The notes under the pieces: model-generated | Databases searched by the model: none | What the model was told of the DNA's origin: nothing | What the model saw: only the letters and a program-made list of their open reading frames with translations | Position numbers and translations under genes: made by a program | Shown here: piece after piece, positions 19,997 to 27,329 of the stretch | Layout of the letters: the number at the start of each line of letters is the position of its first letter | How positions within the stretch are numbered: position 1 is the first letter of the stretch | Assembly: GCF_001530125.1 (NCBI RefSeq) | Contig: NZ_LDUG01000019.1 | Span: 94,415-158,414 of the forward strand | Source: Thiobacillus denitrificans | Lineage (GTDB): Bacteria; Pseudomonadota; Gammaproteobacteria; Burkholderiales; Thiobacillaceae | Length of the DNA stretch: 64,000 nucleotides | Direction: 5' to 3'

Positions 19997-20028
19997 GCCT
20001 CGGCTTCCGGCACTTCAGTGCGTGTAAA

Positions 20029-20080
20029 TATGTAAATAGTATGTAAATAGGGTCGATTTCAGAAGTATGTAAATAGGGTC
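20029..20080. repeat. Short direct repeats TATGTAAATAG
   Basis: Three copies of TATGTAAATAG lie at 20029-20039, 20040-20050 and 20066-20076; the last two continue as GGGTC. The following bases read AGACACGAT, echoed as GTCTGACACGAT at 20788-20799 beyond the PEP-CTERM fragment. Such repeats are known around REP-associated transposase remnants; that link is inference. Confidence 0.55.
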
Positions 20081-20106
20081 AGACACGATTTCATGATACA
20101 CCCCAA

Positions 20107-20127
20107 CCCTCCCCTTCAAGGGGAGGG
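20107..20127. repeat. REP-like palindrome
   Basis: CCCTCCCCTT and AAGGGGAGGG form a perfect 10-bp inverted repeat with a single C between them. It lies in the non-coding stretch 19997-20167, between the GGDEF/EAL gene and the PEP-CTERM fragment. It could also act as a weak terminator for either side. Confidence 0.5.
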
Positions 20128-20167
20128 CGTTTTGCAGCAACTGAAAATGGTTCATAGGCATATTTAC

Positions 20168-20785
20168 TTATGCGAAAAAGCCCCGCCGACGCGAGGCTGC
20201 AAGACCGGCGAGGCTAAGGCCGAGAAGCGCGAGGGTGCTGGGTTCGGGGACATTATTGACCCCGGAATTTCCCACTCGCACATCAGTGATTCCCGGCAAG
20301 TTGCCTGGACCATTATCGGCCGTAATTCGGAAGCCCGTGAAGTATTCTCCGGCAGATGCGATGAATCCTCTGAATTCCAGCAGTCCCGCCGCAGAATTGG
20401 CAATAGCGAGATTGGGGTAGTTGTACGTCCCCATGTTGGTGAGTACGTCGATCGAAATGAGGCTCGCGTTGTATGTTCCGATGTCGAAACCGAACATGTT
20501 GTACGCGGGCCCCGTCGCAATGTCACCAACGATCGGCGTCCAATAATTGTTACCGATAAGGGGCGCAGTGGTGGTGTACCCTGTCCCGGATCCCCAGGTT
20601 AGGTTTTGCGTCGAACGATACGTGACGTCACCCCTCGTGAAAGGGTCTCCCGGAAAACCGAACCCAGTGCCGAAGTCCGCGAAGTTGGAGTTGAAGGCGA
20701 TTGTTCCCTGGGCATCGAAGGTTGCCGCATTGTTGTACGTGACGACGCTGGCAACAGCTAAACCGGCGTTTGAAAGGAAACCTCA
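20168..20785 (-). pseudogene. PEP-CTERM sorted protein, 5'-truncated
   Basis: The frame runs from a TGA near 20786 down to the stop at 20168. Its first visible residues are the end of a signal peptide (FLSNAGLAVASVVTYNNAATFD), but no ATG, GTG or TTG lies before them, so the start has been lost. The C-terminus is a textbook PEP-CTERM signal: NVPEPSTLALLGLSLAGLAASRRR, that is PEP, a hydrophobic helix and an Arg cluster. Such proteins are processed by an exosortase, which is not in this window. An internal ATG at 20497 would give a 109-residue product without a signal peptide. Confidence 0.75.
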
Positions 20786-20810
20786 GTGTCTGACACGATA
20801 GTCGAGCCTT

Positions 20811-21104
20811 CTAAGCCGCGTCCGCCAGTTCAATCCGCGCAGTCAGCCCAGCGCGCGCGGCCAGCGTCACCAGCATGTCGAGGCTGAATTTATCCCACTT
20901 GCCGCGCACCAGATCGGAAATACGGGACTGACCCACGCCCAGTGCTTGCGCGGCTTGGGCCTGCGTCCAGCCGCGGGCTTCGATGACCTGGCGCAGTTTG
21001 AGCATCAAGTCCGCCCGCATGGCAAGAATGGCGGCTTCTCCGGGCGCAAAACCCAAATCGGCAAAGACGTTGCCGCTGGATTCTTCAATGATCTGCTCGT
21101 TCAT
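20811..21104 (-). CDS. higA: XRE-family antitoxin (HigA-like)
   Basis: 97 residues with a helix-turn-helix in the second half (RGWTQAQAAQALGVGQSRISDLVRGKWDKFSLDMLVTLAARAGL). The N-terminal part is short and acidic. The ATG overlaps the stop of the toxin frame by four bases, and the toxin comes first, as in HigBA-type modules. It would neutralise the toxin and repress its own promoter. Since the toxin frame is broken, it may now be an orphan regulator. Confidence 0.85.
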   Translation of the reverse strand: MNEQIIEESSGNVFADLGFAPGEAAILAMRADLMLKLRQVIEARGWTQAQAAQALGVGQSRISDLVRGKWDKFSLDMLVTLAARAGLTARIELADAA

Positions 21105-21420
21105 GGGTTTGCTCCTATCTGCTTATAACGTCGCGCCGCCAGTTCGATATCTTCCTTGCGGGTCTTCTGGGTTTTCTTGTGAAAGGCGTGCAGCACGTAG
21201 ACGGTGTCCAAGAATTTCGCCACATAGATGACGCGCCATTCTCCCAGCACATGCAGCCGAATTTCATAGGCGCCCGGGCAACACCTAACATGGGTTTGAA
21301 ATCCGATGGCATCGAGCCGCCTTGCACTTGCCACAACTCGAAACCGGCCTGCTTTCTGGCTTCCATCGGGAACGCAGCCAGATCGTCCAGCGCGCTGCCG
21401 ATGAATTTCAGAACTTTCAT
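21101..21420 (-). pseudogene. higB: HigB/RelE-type toxin (phage Gp49-like), frameshifted
   Basis: The N-terminal half MKVLKFIGSALDDLAAFPMEARKQAGFELWQVQGGSMPSDFKPMLGV is in one frame. The C-terminal half GAYEIRLHVLGEWRVIYVAKFLDTVYVLHAFHKKTQKT is in another. The junction is at about 21280, where a run of C in GTTGCCCGGGCGCC appears one base short; restoring one C rejoins the protein. Family members are mRNA-cleaving RelE-fold toxins. The change is either a real inactivating mutation or a homopolymer sequencing error. Confidence 0.75.
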
Positions 21421-21543
21421 TCAATGCATTATATAAATACTTTGATATTATGGCAACCAAGGCGCGAATAGCCCGAGCATTGCTCCGGACACTTTCAGAA
21501 GCGCCCTGTGCGTACGGATATGTGGATGGATGCGTTGTTACAG

Positions 21544-21852
21544 TCAGGCAATACGCCTTTGTAAAGTTGTCAGGTCGACCATAACGTCTTTGAGTATTGC
21601 GCTGTCGTCGCTCGAGCCCACCACCACTGCCTTGTCGGCGACCGGCACCAGGTTGTCGAGTTTGAAGCGGCCCTTGCCGGTCTGGTCGCGCAGGAAGCAG
21701 CCTTCGTCGAAGAACAGCCGGTCGCCGCTGGCGTCGATTTCTTCGGAATCGGCCGAGTCGTAGCCGATCAGGCGGCGGATGTCGGGCAGTCCTTTGGCCA
21801 GTTCGACCGGGCTGACGGTTTTAGTGTTGGCGTCGATCAAATAAGCTTTCAT
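21544..21852 (-). CDS. Hypothetical protein (DUF3846-like pattern)
   Basis: 102 residues: MKAYLIDANTKTVSPVELAKGLPDIRRLIGYDSADSEEIDASGDRLFFDEGCF and so on. The opening MKAxLIDxxxxTVxxVE, the early RRLIG and a central DRLFFDEG resemble small phage or plasmid proteins of the DUF3846 type, which have no known biochemical role. The assignment is by pattern only. It lies just downstream of the aminotransferase gene in the same orientation, with a 26-base gap. Confidence 0.6.
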   Translation of the reverse strand: MKAYLIDANTKTVSPVELAKGLPDIRRLIGYDSADSEEIDASGDRLFFDEGCFLRDQTGKGRFKLDNLVPVADKAVVVGSSDDSAILKDVMVDLTTLQRRIA

Positions 21853-21878
21853 GGCGCGACCTTTCCGATGCTGGTGGT

Positions 21879-22994
21879 TCAGGGCAGGTAGGCCTTGAAC
21901 GCTTTCAGGCAGTAGTCGACGTTTTCCTGCTTCGCCGAATAGCCCATCAAACCGATGCGCCAGATCTTGCCGGCCATGTCGCCGAGGCCGGCGCCGATTT
22001 CAAGACTGAATTCGTTCAACAGGCGGGCGCGAATCGCGGCCTCGTCGACGCCTTCTGGCACGTAGATCGAATTGAGCTGCGGCAGGCGAGCTGATGCCTC
22101 GACCACATATTTCAGGCCCATGGCTTCAAGCCCGGCCTTGAGCTTTTCGTGCATCGCGCGGTGACGTGCCCAGGCGTTTTCCAGGCCTTCCTCTTCCAGG
22201 ATCACCAGCGCTTCGTGCAGGCCGTACATCGGGTTGATTGGCGCGGTGTGGTGGTAGGTGCGCTTGCCTGAGGACTGCCAATAGCCGAGCACCAGGTTGA
22301 GGTCGAGGAACCAGCTCTGCACCGGGGTCGTGCGCGCCTTGATGCGCTCGATTGCGCGATCAGAGAACGACACCGGCGACAACCCCGGCGTGCACGACAG
22401 ACATTTCTGGCTGCCGGAGTACGCGGCATCGATGCCCCATTTGTCCATGTACAGCGGCGTACCGGCGAGGCTGGTGACGCAGTCCATGATGGTGAGCGCG
22501 CCGAATGCCTGCGCAATCTTGCCCAGTGCTTCACCGTCCGACTGCGCGCCAGTCGAGGTCTCGGCATGCACGAAGGCGAGAATTTTCGCGTCGGGATTGG
22601 CCTTGAAGGCGTCGCGCACCTTTTGCGGATCGACCGGTGTACCCCAGGCGTCGTCGACGATCACCGGCACGCCGCCGGTGCGTTTGACGTTTTCCAGCAT
22701 GCGCCCGCCGAACACGCCGTTACGGCACACGATGACCTTGTCGCCCGGTTCCACCAGGTTGACGAAGCACATTTCCATGCCCGCCGAGCCGGGCGCCGAG
22801 ACCGGGAAGGTCAGCGCGTTCTCGGTCTGGAAGGCCATGCGCAGCATGGACTTGATCTGCTCCATCAACTCGACGAAAGCGGGGTCGAGGTGGCCGATGG
22901 TCGGGCGTGCCATCGCGTCGAGCACACGCTGCGGCACGTCGGAGGGGCCGGGACCCATGAGAATGCGTTTGGGGGGGATGAAGGAAGCCGTCAT
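21879..22994 (-). CDS. Alanine/serine-glyoxylate aminotransferase family enzyme
   Basis: 371 residues of the fold-type I class V aminotransferase family. It starts FIPPKRILMGPGPSDVPQRVLDAM, has the PLP-contacting SAPGSAGMEMCF, FVHAETSTGAQSDG and MDCVTSLAG, and the Schiff-base Lys in AYSGSQKCLSCTPGLSPV. It fits enzymes that use glyoxylate as amino acceptor from alanine or serine, relevant to clearing photorespiratory-type 2-phosphoglycolate in autotrophs. The exact substrate pair is not decidable from sequence alone. Confidence 0.9.
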   Translation of the reverse strand: MTASFIPPKRILMGPGPSDVPQRVLDAMARPTIGHLDPAFVELMEQIKSMLRMAFQTENALTFPVSAPGSAGMEMCFVNLVEPGDKVIVCRNGVFGGRMLENVKRTGGVPVIVDDAWGTPVDPQKVRDAFKANPDAKILAFVHAETSTGAQSDGEALGKIAQAFGALTIMDCVTSLAGTPLYMDKWGIDAAYSGSQKCLSCTPGLSPVSFSDRAIERIKARTTPVQSWFLDLNLVLGYWQSSGKRTYHHTAPINPMYGLHEALVILEEEGLENAWARHRAMHEKLKAGLEAMGLKYVVEASARLPQLNSIYVPEGVDEAAIRARLLNEFSLEIGAGLGDMAGKIWRIGLMGYSAKQENVDYCLKAFKAYLP

Positions 22995-23067
22995 AACCTT
23001 GGTCTCAGTATGGAAATATCAATTAAAACAAAGACTTGATTCTACGGGCAAACGGGGTCAGCGAAAA

Positions 23068-23823
23068 TCAGCCGGGCGGCTCGCCCATCAGCGGGCGCAT
23101 TGCGGTCAACAGGCTGTTGAAGATGCGCGGATGGGTTTTTTCCTGCTCGGCCAGCATCTGCTTCATCGCATAGCGCTGTTGCGGCTTGGCGAAACAGGCG
23201 GGGCAGTTCTCGAAAATCACCGGCAGACCGGTGTCCTGCGCAAACGCGCGGGTCTGGCGCTCGCGCGCGTAGACAAACGGCCGGATGATGCGCAGGTCGC
23301 CGGCGTCGTTGAGGTAGTGCGGCGACATGGTCCTGAGCTTGCCGCCAAAGAACATCGACATCATCAATGTTTCGGCGAGGTCATCCAGATGATGCGCCAT
23401 GGCGACGACGTTGCAGTTCTGTTCGCGCGCGACACGGTAGAGAATGCCGCGCCGCATGCGCGAGCAATACGCGCAGTAGGAATCGGAATCCTTGGTCAGC
23501 GTCTTCTGCGCCTCGACCATGATCGGCTGCGATTCGAGAAAGTAGGGCACGCCGAGTTCGGCCAGGTAGGGCGTGAGCGGTGACGGGTCGTACTGGTCGG
23601 ACTGCGGGTCGACGGTGCATGCCAGCAACTTGAACTTCACCGGGGCCTTCTGTTGCAGATGATGCAGGGTGTGCAGCAGCGCCAGCGAATCCTTGCCGCC
23701 CGACAGCCCGAGCAGGATGCGGTCGCCGTCGCGGATCATGCGGTAGTCGCCAATGGCGCGGCCAGCGGCGGTGGAGAGCGAGCGGGAAGGCTTGACCCAG
23801 CCGGAGGAGGTGTCGGGGCTCAT
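23068..23823 (-). CDS. ttcA: tRNA 2-thiocytidine biosynthesis protein TtcA
   Basis: 251 residues with the PP-loop LLGLSGGKDSLALLHTLHHLQ and the CxxC pair that holds the iron-sulfur cluster (DSYCAYCSRMRRGILY). The downstream Cys in ENCPACFAKPQQRYAMK completes the set. TtcA thiolates cytidine 32 of some tRNAs using a persulfide. The length and motifs distinguish it from TilS. The ATG overlaps the msbA stop by four bases. Confidence 0.94.
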   Translation of the reverse strand: MSPDTSSGWVKPSRSLSTAAGRAIGDYRMIRDGDRILLGLSGGKDSLALLHTLHHLQQKAPVKFKLLACTVDPQSDQYDPSPLTPYLAELGVPYFLESQPIMVEAQKTLTKDSDSYCAYCSRMRRGILYRVAREQNCNVVAMAHHLDDLAETLMMSMFFGGKLRTMSPHYLNDAGDLRIIRPFVYARERQTRAFAQDTGLPVIFENCPACFAKPQQRYAMKQMLAEQEKTHPRIFNSLLTAMRPLMGEPPG

Positions 23824-25562
23824 GCGGAAAACTGCAGCGCGTGCAGTTGGGCGTAGCGGCCCTTTTTGGCGATCAAGTCGGCATGATTGCCGATCTCTAC
23901 GATGTGCCCGCCTTCCAGCACCACGATGCGGTCGGCGCGTTCGATGGTGGACAGCCGGTGCGCGATGACCAGCGTAGTGCGGTTGGCGATCAGGGTGTCG
24001 AGCGCGGCCTGCACATGGCGCTCGGATTCGCTGTCGAGCGCCGAGGTGGCTTCGTCGAGAATCAGCAGCGGGGCGTTTTTCAGGATCGCGCGCGCGATGG
24101 CAATGCGCTGGCGCTGGCCGCCGGACAACCGCATGCCGTTTTCGCCGATCAACGTCTCCAGCCCGTCGGGCATGTCCTGGATGAAGTCCCAGGCGTGCGC
24201 GGCGATGCAGGCGGCGCGGATTTCATCGGGCGTGGCGTCGCGCTTGCTGCCGTAGGCGATGTTGTGCGTCAGCGTGTCGTTGAACAGCACCACGTCCTGC
24301 GACACCAGCGCGATGTGGCTGCGCAGGTTCTGCAGGCGGATGTCGCGGATGTCGATGCCGTCGAGTTCGATGACGCCGGCGTCGGGGTCGTAGAAACGCG
24401 GCACCAGGTTGGCCAGCGTGGTCTTGCCCGAGCCGGAGGCGCCGACCAGCGCGACCGTTTCGCCAGGCGCGATGTCGAGCGTGATGTTCTCAAGCGCCGG
24501 GATGGTCTTGCCGGGGTAGGTGAGCGCCACGTTGCGGAACGAGAGCCTGCCCTCGATGCGGGTGAGCGTGTGGGTGCCGCTGTCGCGCTCGGCGTCCTGG
24601 TCGAGCATGGCGAAAATGGTTTCGGCTGCGGCCAGCCCGCGCTGCAGCTGGTCGTTGACGGCGGTGAGCCTTTTGAGCGGCGCAAACAGCAGCAGCATCG
24701 CCATGAAGAAGGCGACAAAGCCGCCCACCGTGATGGCATTGCTGGCCGCCTGCCCAGCCGCGATATAGACGATGATCGCCAGGGCCACTGCGGCGATGAA
24801 CTGGATGACGGGTTCGTACACGGCGTTGGCGGCGACCCGCTTCATCTCGAACAGCCGTGCCAGATTGGCGGCATGGCGGAAGCGCGTCTGCTCGTATTCC
24901 TCGCCGCCGAAGAGCTTGACCACGCGATGTCCGCCTACCGCTTCGTCGACGACCTGGGTGAGATCGCCGATGTTCCGTTGCGCCTTGCGCGACAGCCCGC
25001 GCAGACGCGTGCTGGCGATGCGCACGATCCACAGGGTGAGCGGCACCATGCCGAACACGATCAGGGTCAGCTGCCAGTTCAGCCACAGCAGATAGCCGAG
25101 CAGCCCCAGAATCGTGACGGTGTCGCGCACCAGGGTGGTGAGCGAACTGGTGGCCGACTGCGTGACCTGGGTGACATTGAACGCCAGATATGCAATCAGC
25201 TGGCCGCTCGGATTCTGGTCGAAATAGCGTGTTGGCAGCGTCATCAGCTTGTCGAACATGGCGCCGCGCAGATCCATCACCAAACGGCTGCCCACCCACG
25301 CCATGCAGTAGGTGCTGATGAAGCTGGTGATGCCGCGCACCAGAAACAGTCCCAGCAGCAGAATCGGGATCCAGCGGATGAAATCCTGATCCTTGGCGAC
25401 AAAACCCTGGTCCAGCAGCGGCTTGAACAGCGCCGGCAGCAGCGGTTCGGTGGCGGCGGTGAGCACCAGCGCGACGAGGGAAAGCGCGAACATGCGCCAG
25501 TAGGGCTTTACATAGCCCAGCAGGCGCAGATACAGGGCGCGGCTGTCGGGGACTGGCGTCAT
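23820..25562 (-). CDS. msbA: Lipid A export permease/ATP-binding protein MsbA
   Basis: 580 residues from the ATG at 25562 (MTPVPDSRALYLRLLGYVKPYW). Six transmembrane helices, then a nucleotide-binding domain with Walker A VGASGSGKTTLANL, Q-loop LVSQDVVLFNDTL, signature MRLSGGQRQRIAIARA and Walker B PLLILDEATSALD. MsbA flips lipid A-core across the inner membrane. The upstream in-frame extension to 25643 lies in an interspersed repeat and is not part of the protein. It is coupled to ttcA downstream. Confidence 0.95.
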   Translation of the reverse strand: MTPVPDSRALYLRLLGYVKPYWRMFALSLVALVLTAATEPLLPALFKPLLDQGFVAKDQDFIRWIPILLLGLFLVRGITSFISTYCMAWVGSRLVMDLRGAMFDKLMTLPTRYFDQNPSGQLIAYLAFNVTQVTQSATSSLTTLVRDTVTILGLLGYLLWLNWQLTLIVFGMVPLTLWIVRIASTRLRGLSRKAQRNIGDLTQVVDEAVGGHRVVKLFGGEEYEQTRFRHAANLARLFEMKRVAANAVYEPVIQFIAAVALAIIVYIAAGQAASNAITVGGFVAFFMAMLLLFAPLKRLTAVNDQLQRGLAAAETIFAMLDQDAERDSGTHTLTRIEGRLSFRNVALTYPGKTIPALENITLDIAPGETVALVGASGSGKTTLANLVPRFYDPDAGVIELDGIDIRDIRLQNLRSHIALVSQDVVLFNDTLTHNIAYGSKRDATPDEIRAACIAAHAWDFIQDMPDGLETLIGENGMRLSGGQRQRIAIARAILKNAPLLILDEATSALDSESERHVQAALDTLIANRTTLVIAHRLSTIERADRIVVLEGGHIVEIGNHADLIAKKGRYAQLHALQFSA

Positions 25563-25576
25563 GGTGGACAAAACCC

Positions 25577-25712
25577 TTGAACCACAGAGATATGTCCCGC
25601 AGGGACGGTATCCCTTGGGACACAGAGGCACAGAGAAACCCATACAGGTTTCGTACCGTAGCGAATCTGGTTTGTTGATTTCCCCTCTGTGCCTCTGTGC
25701 CTCTGTGGTGAA
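25577..25712. repeat. Interspersed element copy B with inverted ends
   Basis: It fills the space between msbA and mgtE. The left end TTGAACCACAGAG is split by the 30-bp element at 25591-25620 and then continues CACAGAGGCACAGAG. The right end reads CTCTGTGCCTCTGTGGTGAA, the inverse complement. The nested insertion shows the 30-bp element arrived after this copy was in place. Confidence 0.75.
25591..25620. repeat. 30-bp palindromic element nested in copy B
   Basis: TATGTCCCGCAGGGACGGTA plus TCCCTTGGGA, 29 of 30 identical to the element at 7542-7571 inside xerC (opposite orientation). It interrupts the CCACAGAG / CACAGAGG terminal repeat of copy B. Confidence 0.75.
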
Positions 25713-25725
25713 TGGTTTAAGTTCT

Positions 25726-27168
25726 TCATAGCAGTAGCACAGTGGCGAGCCCGAGGAAGATGAAGAAGCCCATGCTGTCCGTGGTGAAGGTCAGCAGAAC
25801 GGACGAGCCGACGGCGGGGTCACGCTTCATCCGTTCCAGCGTCATCGGAATGAAAATGCCGGCCAATGCCGCGACAATCAGGTTGAGCAGCATCGCCAGT
25901 GCCATCACCCCGCCCAGCGCCAGGTTGTCGTACAGCAGCCAGGCGAAGACGCCGACCACCGACCCCCACAACAGGCCATTGAACAGGGCGACACCGAGCT
26001 CTTTCAAAACCAGGCGGCGTGCGTTGGCCTGGGTGATCTGCCCCAGCGCCAGGCCGCGCACGATCAGCGCGATGGTCTGGTTGCCGGTGTTGCCGCCGAT
26101 GCCGGCGATGATGGGCATCAGCGCCGCCAGCGCGGCGAGCTTTTCGATCGAGCCTTCGAAGGCGCCGATCACGCGCGAGGCGATGAAGGCGGTGGCAAGG
26201 TTGACGGCCAGCCACATCCAGCGGTTCTTCGCCGATCGCCAGACAGAGGAGAACAGGTCTTCCTCCTCCTTCAGGCCGGCCATCGACAGCATGTCGGCGT
26301 CGGCCGATTCGCGGATGTAATCCAGCACAGCATCGACCGTGAGACGGCCGATCAGCCGCCCTTGCGCATCCACCACCGGCGCCATCACCAGGTCGTAACG
26401 TTCAAACGCCTGCGCCGCTTCCTGCGCCTCGTCCTCGGGGTGAAACTTCACGAAATCCTCGACCATCACCGCCGCCACCGAAACCTCCGGATCGGTCGTC
26501 AGCAGGCGTTTGAGCGGCAGCACGCCGATGATCCTGTCGTCCCGGCCCACCACGAACAGCTTGTCGAGCTGGTCGGGGAGTTCGCCCAGGCGGCGCAGAT
26601 AGCGCAACGCGACTTCGAGCGTGACATCGACGCGGATGGTCACCATCTCGAAATCCATCAGCGCGCCGACGGTGTCCTCGGGGTAGGCCAGCGCCGACTG
26701 CAGGTGCGCGCGTTTCTGTGCGTCCAGACTGGTCAGCAGGTCCTGGATCACGTCGTGCGGCAGGTCAGCCGCGATGTCGGCGATCTCGTCGGTATCGAGC
26801 GACTCGGCGGCGGCCAGCAGTTCCGCCTTGTCCATCATCTGGATCAGCGATTCGCGAACCGAGTCGGACACCTCCAGCAGAATCTCGCCGTCACACTCGG
26901 CCTTGACCTGGCCCCACACCAGCCGCCGCTCGTCCAGCGGCAGGGCTTCCAGGATGTAGGCCACGTCGGCCGGGTGCAGCTCTTCCAGCTTGCGCTGCAA
27001 CTCGGACAGATTCTGCTTGTGCACCAGGTTCTCGACCAGAGCCTGCCGCGGCCCGCCCTGCTTGTGGACGAGCTCTTCCACCAGCCGCATCTTGGCGAGC
27101 AGGGACTGCACCTGCGCCAGGCTGGCTTCGAGGTTGTCCTGCGACTGGTTTTCGAGGTTTTCGGTCAT
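25726..27168 (-). CDS. mgtE: Magnesium transporter MgtE
   Basis: 480 residues in MgtE order. An N-terminal superhelical domain (LSELQRKLEELHPADVAYILEALPLDERRLVW) is followed by paired CBS domains (YPEDTVGALMDFEMVTIRVDVTLEVALRYLR; LTTDPEVSVAAVMVEDFVKFHPEDEAQEAA) and five C-terminal transmembrane helices with the pore signature IIAGIGGNTGNQTIALIVRGLALGQI. It imports Mg2+ and is gated by cytosolic Mg2+ through the N and CBS domains. It stands alone, with an interspersed repeat downstream of its stop. Confidence 0.95.
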   Translation of the reverse strand: MTENLENQSQDNLEASLAQVQSLLAKMRLVEELVHKQGGPRQALVENLVHKQNLSELQRKLEELHPADVAYILEALPLDERRLVWGQVKAECDGEILLEVSDSVRESLIQMMDKAELLAAAESLDTDEIADIAADLPHDVIQDLLTSLDAQKRAHLQSALAYPEDTVGALMDFEMVTIRVDVTLEVALRYLRRLGELPDQLDKLFVVGRDDRIIGVLPLKRLLTTDPEVSVAAVMVEDFVKFHPEDEAQEAAQAFERYDLVMAPVVDAQGRLIGRLTVDAVLDYIRESADADMLSMAGLKEEEDLFSSVWRSAKNRWMWLAVNLATAFIASRVIGAFEGSIEKLAALAALMPIIAGIGGNTGNQTIALIVRGLALGQITQANARRLVLKELGVALFNGLLWGSVVGVFAWLLYDNLALGGVMALAMLLNLIVAALAGIFIPMTLERMKRDPAVGSSVLLTFTTDSMGFFIFLGLATVLLL

Positions 27169-27285
27169 TGGGCGGGTCGGCTAAAAGCCCCGCGATTGTA
27201 ACGCGCTACGGTTTGCGGGCGTGTCCCGGCTTGGCTAAATGCTATCAAGTAAGGCTCTATCGCCGTTTCGTGCTGATTGTGAATT

Positions 27286-27297
27286 GACGTTAACGTC
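27286..27297. other. 12-bp perfect palindrome GACGTTAACGTC
   Basis: A self-complementary 12-mer in the otherwise featureless 160-bp space between the mgtE start and the methyltransferase stop. It lies 118 bp upstream of the mgtE start codon and could be an operator, but no regulator is implied by the neighbours. Confidence 0.3.
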
Positions 27298-27329
27298 GGT
27301 GGGGTATTTCTCTGATGGGAATTTCTACC

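Noticed and set aside
20547-20801. 84-codon plus-strand ORF
   Set aside because: It is antisense to the continuous PEP-CTERM frame, whose translation has clear family character.
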